From positions 1 through 7,261 of the forward strand of contig JAFGOO010000026.1 of the NCBI GenBank assembly GCA_016926455.1: a DNA stretch of 7,261 bases. The letters run 5' to 3'. Positions 6,082 through 7,261 of the stretch are shown here, one piece after another (the first letter of the stretch is position 1; every line of letters begins with the position of its first letter). Position numbers and translations under genes: made by a program. Below the pieces are notes generated by a model, which was given only the letters and a program-made list of their open reading frames with translations, made no database searches and was not told the origin of the DNA. This DNA comes from Methanosarcinaceae archaeon. Its GTDB lineage: Archaea > Halobacteriota > Methanosarcinia > Methanosarcinales > Methanosarcinaceae.

Positions 6082-6090
6082 TCTATAAAA
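6082..6090 (-). promoter_or_regulatory. Possible TATA box for the small minus-strand gene
   Basis: Read on the minus strand this is TTTTATAGA, about 40 nt before the ATG, with an expected transcription start near 6060. A second AT-rich candidate lies at 6111-6123, so the assignment is tentative. Confidence 0.35.
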
Positions 6091-6237
6091 ACTAACCGAT
6101 ATTATCCCGGTTTTTAAATAAAAAATTAATAAGATGCTCCTATTGGAGTTTATATGCAATAGAGATTTTCGATAAACCCACTCACTCAACACTACTTTTT
6201 ATTAAAATATAAATATTAGCTAAATAAATTAATAAAT

Positions 6238-7182
6238 ATGGATAATCTGACTGTTATTGCTCTTAATGAAGAATATAAACGCCTTCAATCTGTTGGAGAT
6301 AGACTTGCAGAAATCGGATCATTGATAGATTGGAAATCTTTTCGTCCTATCCTGGAATCAATTTACAACAATAGAACATATTCAGGTGGATAGCCTGAAG
6401 CTGATGTTATTGTAATGTTCAAAATGCTTGTTCTGCAGCAGTGGCATTGTCTTTCTGATGCTGAACTTGAAAAACAATGCATTGATAGGATCTCCTTTAG
6501 GTAATTCTTGGGATTTCCTGAATATGTGCCAGACAGTACAACTGTCTGGTCATTCAGGAAGACAATTATCGATAACGGAAAAGAGAAAGAAATATGGAAT
6601 GAGATGCAAAAGCAGCTTGATGGTATTGGATTGAAAATTAAAAAATGGATGATTCAGGATGCTACTTTTATTCAATCTCATCCCGGACATGTCAAGGCAG
6701 ATAAACCCAGGGGAAAAGATGCAAAGACAAGAAGAAGCAAAGATGGAACGTGGGTGAAAAAAGGTGGTAAGTCTTATTTTGGCTACAAGCTTCACACAAT
6801 TATTGACAAGGATTATGAACTGATCAGAAGATTTGAGACAACAACAGCATCGGTACATGATTCACAAGTAGATCTCTCTGAAATTAACGAAGTTGTTTAT
6901 AGGGATAAGGGATATTTAGGAGTAGGGGCAAGGGGATTTGCAGAAACAATGCAAAGAGCTGTAAGAGAACATCCTTTGGGAATAAGGGATATTCTCAGAA
7001 ATGAAAGAATAAGTGTGCAGAGAGTTCCTTGTGAGAGGGTATATGCCGTAGTAAAGGAAATATTCAAAGCTGGAAAGGTCTTTGTTACAACCGTGGAAAG
7101 AGTCAATGTTAAGATGTTGATGACAGCTTTTTGCTTTAATTTGCATCAAATGATGACGCTAAAATCCAAAGGATCTATTTAG
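6238..7182 (+). pseudogene. IS5-type DDE transposase, interrupted by in-frame TAG and TAA
   Basis: Reading from ATG 6238 through two stops gives one continuous 314-codon frame with no frameshift. The stops are TAG at 6391-6393 (between YSGG and PEADVIVMFKMLVLQQW) and TAA at 6502-6504 (between DRISFR and FLGFPEYVPDSTTVW). The order matches IS5-family transposases: the N-terminal MFKMLVLQQW ... LSDAELEKQ ... RISFR-FLGFP segment, then a DDE core with Asp141 (IQDATFIQ), Asp223 (YRDKGYLG) and Glu266 (VPCERVYA). The catalytic triad is intact. Only the part after the second stop (from about 6505) reads openly, and it lacks the N-terminal DNA-binding region. Pyrrolysine insertion at TAG cannot rescue the TAA, so I score it as a pseudogene. 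A TATA-like AT-rich tract lies upstream at about 6200-6215 and no ribosome binding site is evident. Confidence 0.88.
6529..6549 (+). repeat. Perfect 9-bp inverted repeat within the transposase frame
   Basis: CCAGACAGT (6529-6537) and ACTGTCTGG (6541-6549) are exact reverse complements around a 3-nt ACA loop. It encodes the conserved PDSTTVW segment, so protein constraint could explain it. In mRNA it would form a strong hairpin. Confidence 0.7.
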
Positions 7183-7200
7183 GATAGCGGAAGCTATCTT
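7181..7200 (+). terminator. Hairpin at the transposase stop, possible terminator
   Basis: AGGATAGC (7181-7188) pairs with GCTATCTT (7193-7200) around a GGAA loop: eight base pairs with one G-U. It begins inside the TAG stop codon. The following sequence is A-rich rather than T-rich, so intrinsic termination is uncertain. The hairpin could instead be part of the IS end. Confidence 0.4.
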
Positions 7201-7261
7201 AAAACTAACAAAATATTGAAGGAAAAGATGGAAAACAGATAGAATAGAGGTCAAATATCAA

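Larger units (their letters stand above)
6140..7261 (+). mobile_element. Remnant IS5-family insertion sequence, ends unresolved
   Basis: The transposase pseudogene defines an IS remnant whose ends I could not place. Comparing 6140-6237 with the reverse complement of 7183-7261 gave only a short TTTTCxAT similarity, not a convincing terminal inverted repeat. AATAGAG occurs on both sides (6158-6164 and 7243-7249), but the sequences inside it are not matching inverted ends. The right end may lie beyond the window. The coordinates given are approximate outer limits. Confidence 0.5.

Noticed and set aside
6043..6192. N-terminal extension of the small minus-strand protein by 50 residues
   Set aside because: The strong AGGGGTGAT site 4 nt before ATG 6042 marks the start, and the extension is translated from AT-rich, promoter-like DNA with no protein character.
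6391..6393. TAG as a functional pyrrolysine codon in the transposase
   Set aside because: A TAA at 6502 in the same frame terminates translation anyway, so a complete pyrrolysine protein cannot be made from this copy.
6158..7249. AATAGAG on both sides of the transposase as a target site duplication
   Set aside because: The sequences immediately inside the two copies are not inverted repeats of each other, so the element ends are not supported there.

Overview
The window looks like a chromosomal segment of a methanogenic, or anaerobic methane-oxidising, euryarchaeon, probably close to the Methanosarcinales. The evidence is a methanogenesis marker protein 2 gene, a short NifB of the type carried by methanogens, an archaeal preQ0 (archaeosine precursor) operon, TATA-box-like promoters, GGTGA/GGAGG ribosome binding sites and AT-rich intergenic DNA. 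The genus cannot be fixed from this sequence.

Layout. Positions 1-750 hold the 3' part of a methylthioadenosine (or methylthioinosine) phosphorylase gene, cut by the window edge. It is followed by a separately promoted small Zn-ribbon protein of the COG3364 (OapC-like) type (830-1252). After a 161-nt gap with a T-rich stretch and a TATA box comes a tight four-gene operon: queC (1414-2115), a DUF366 gene (2142-2699), queE (2696-3415) and queD (3415-3771). The last three genes overlap or abut at their stop/start codons. QueD, QueE and QueC carry out three successive steps to preQ0, the 7-deazaguanine base that archaea insert into tRNA for archaeosine. The DUF366 protein is the unassigned member.

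A 76-nt gap with a TATA-like box inside a 10-bp inverted repeat leads to a second two-gene unit: nifB (3848-4744, TTG start) and the methanogenesis marker 2 / PurM-like gene (4772-5752, TTG start). No other nif gene is visible. A small acidic protein of unknown function (97 aa, minus strand, 5749-6042) converges on this unit and overlaps it by 4 nt.

The right end (6238-7182) is an IS5-type DDE transposase gene that is complete in length but carries two in-frame stops (TAG, then TAA). It is scored as a pseudogene. The element's terminal repeats could not be resolved.

Functional links. Two radical-SAM enzymes (QueE and NifB) occur together. NifB makes the 8Fe-9S-C cluster precursor known from nitrogenase and more recently reported in the methyl-coenzyme M reductase activation machinery, which gives a possible rationale for its pairing with a methanogenesis marker gene. 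The most interesting points are DUF366 inside the preQ0 operon, the nifB-marker 2 pair, the palindromic promoter of nifB, and the use of TAG codons in a lineage where TAG can mean pyrrolysine.
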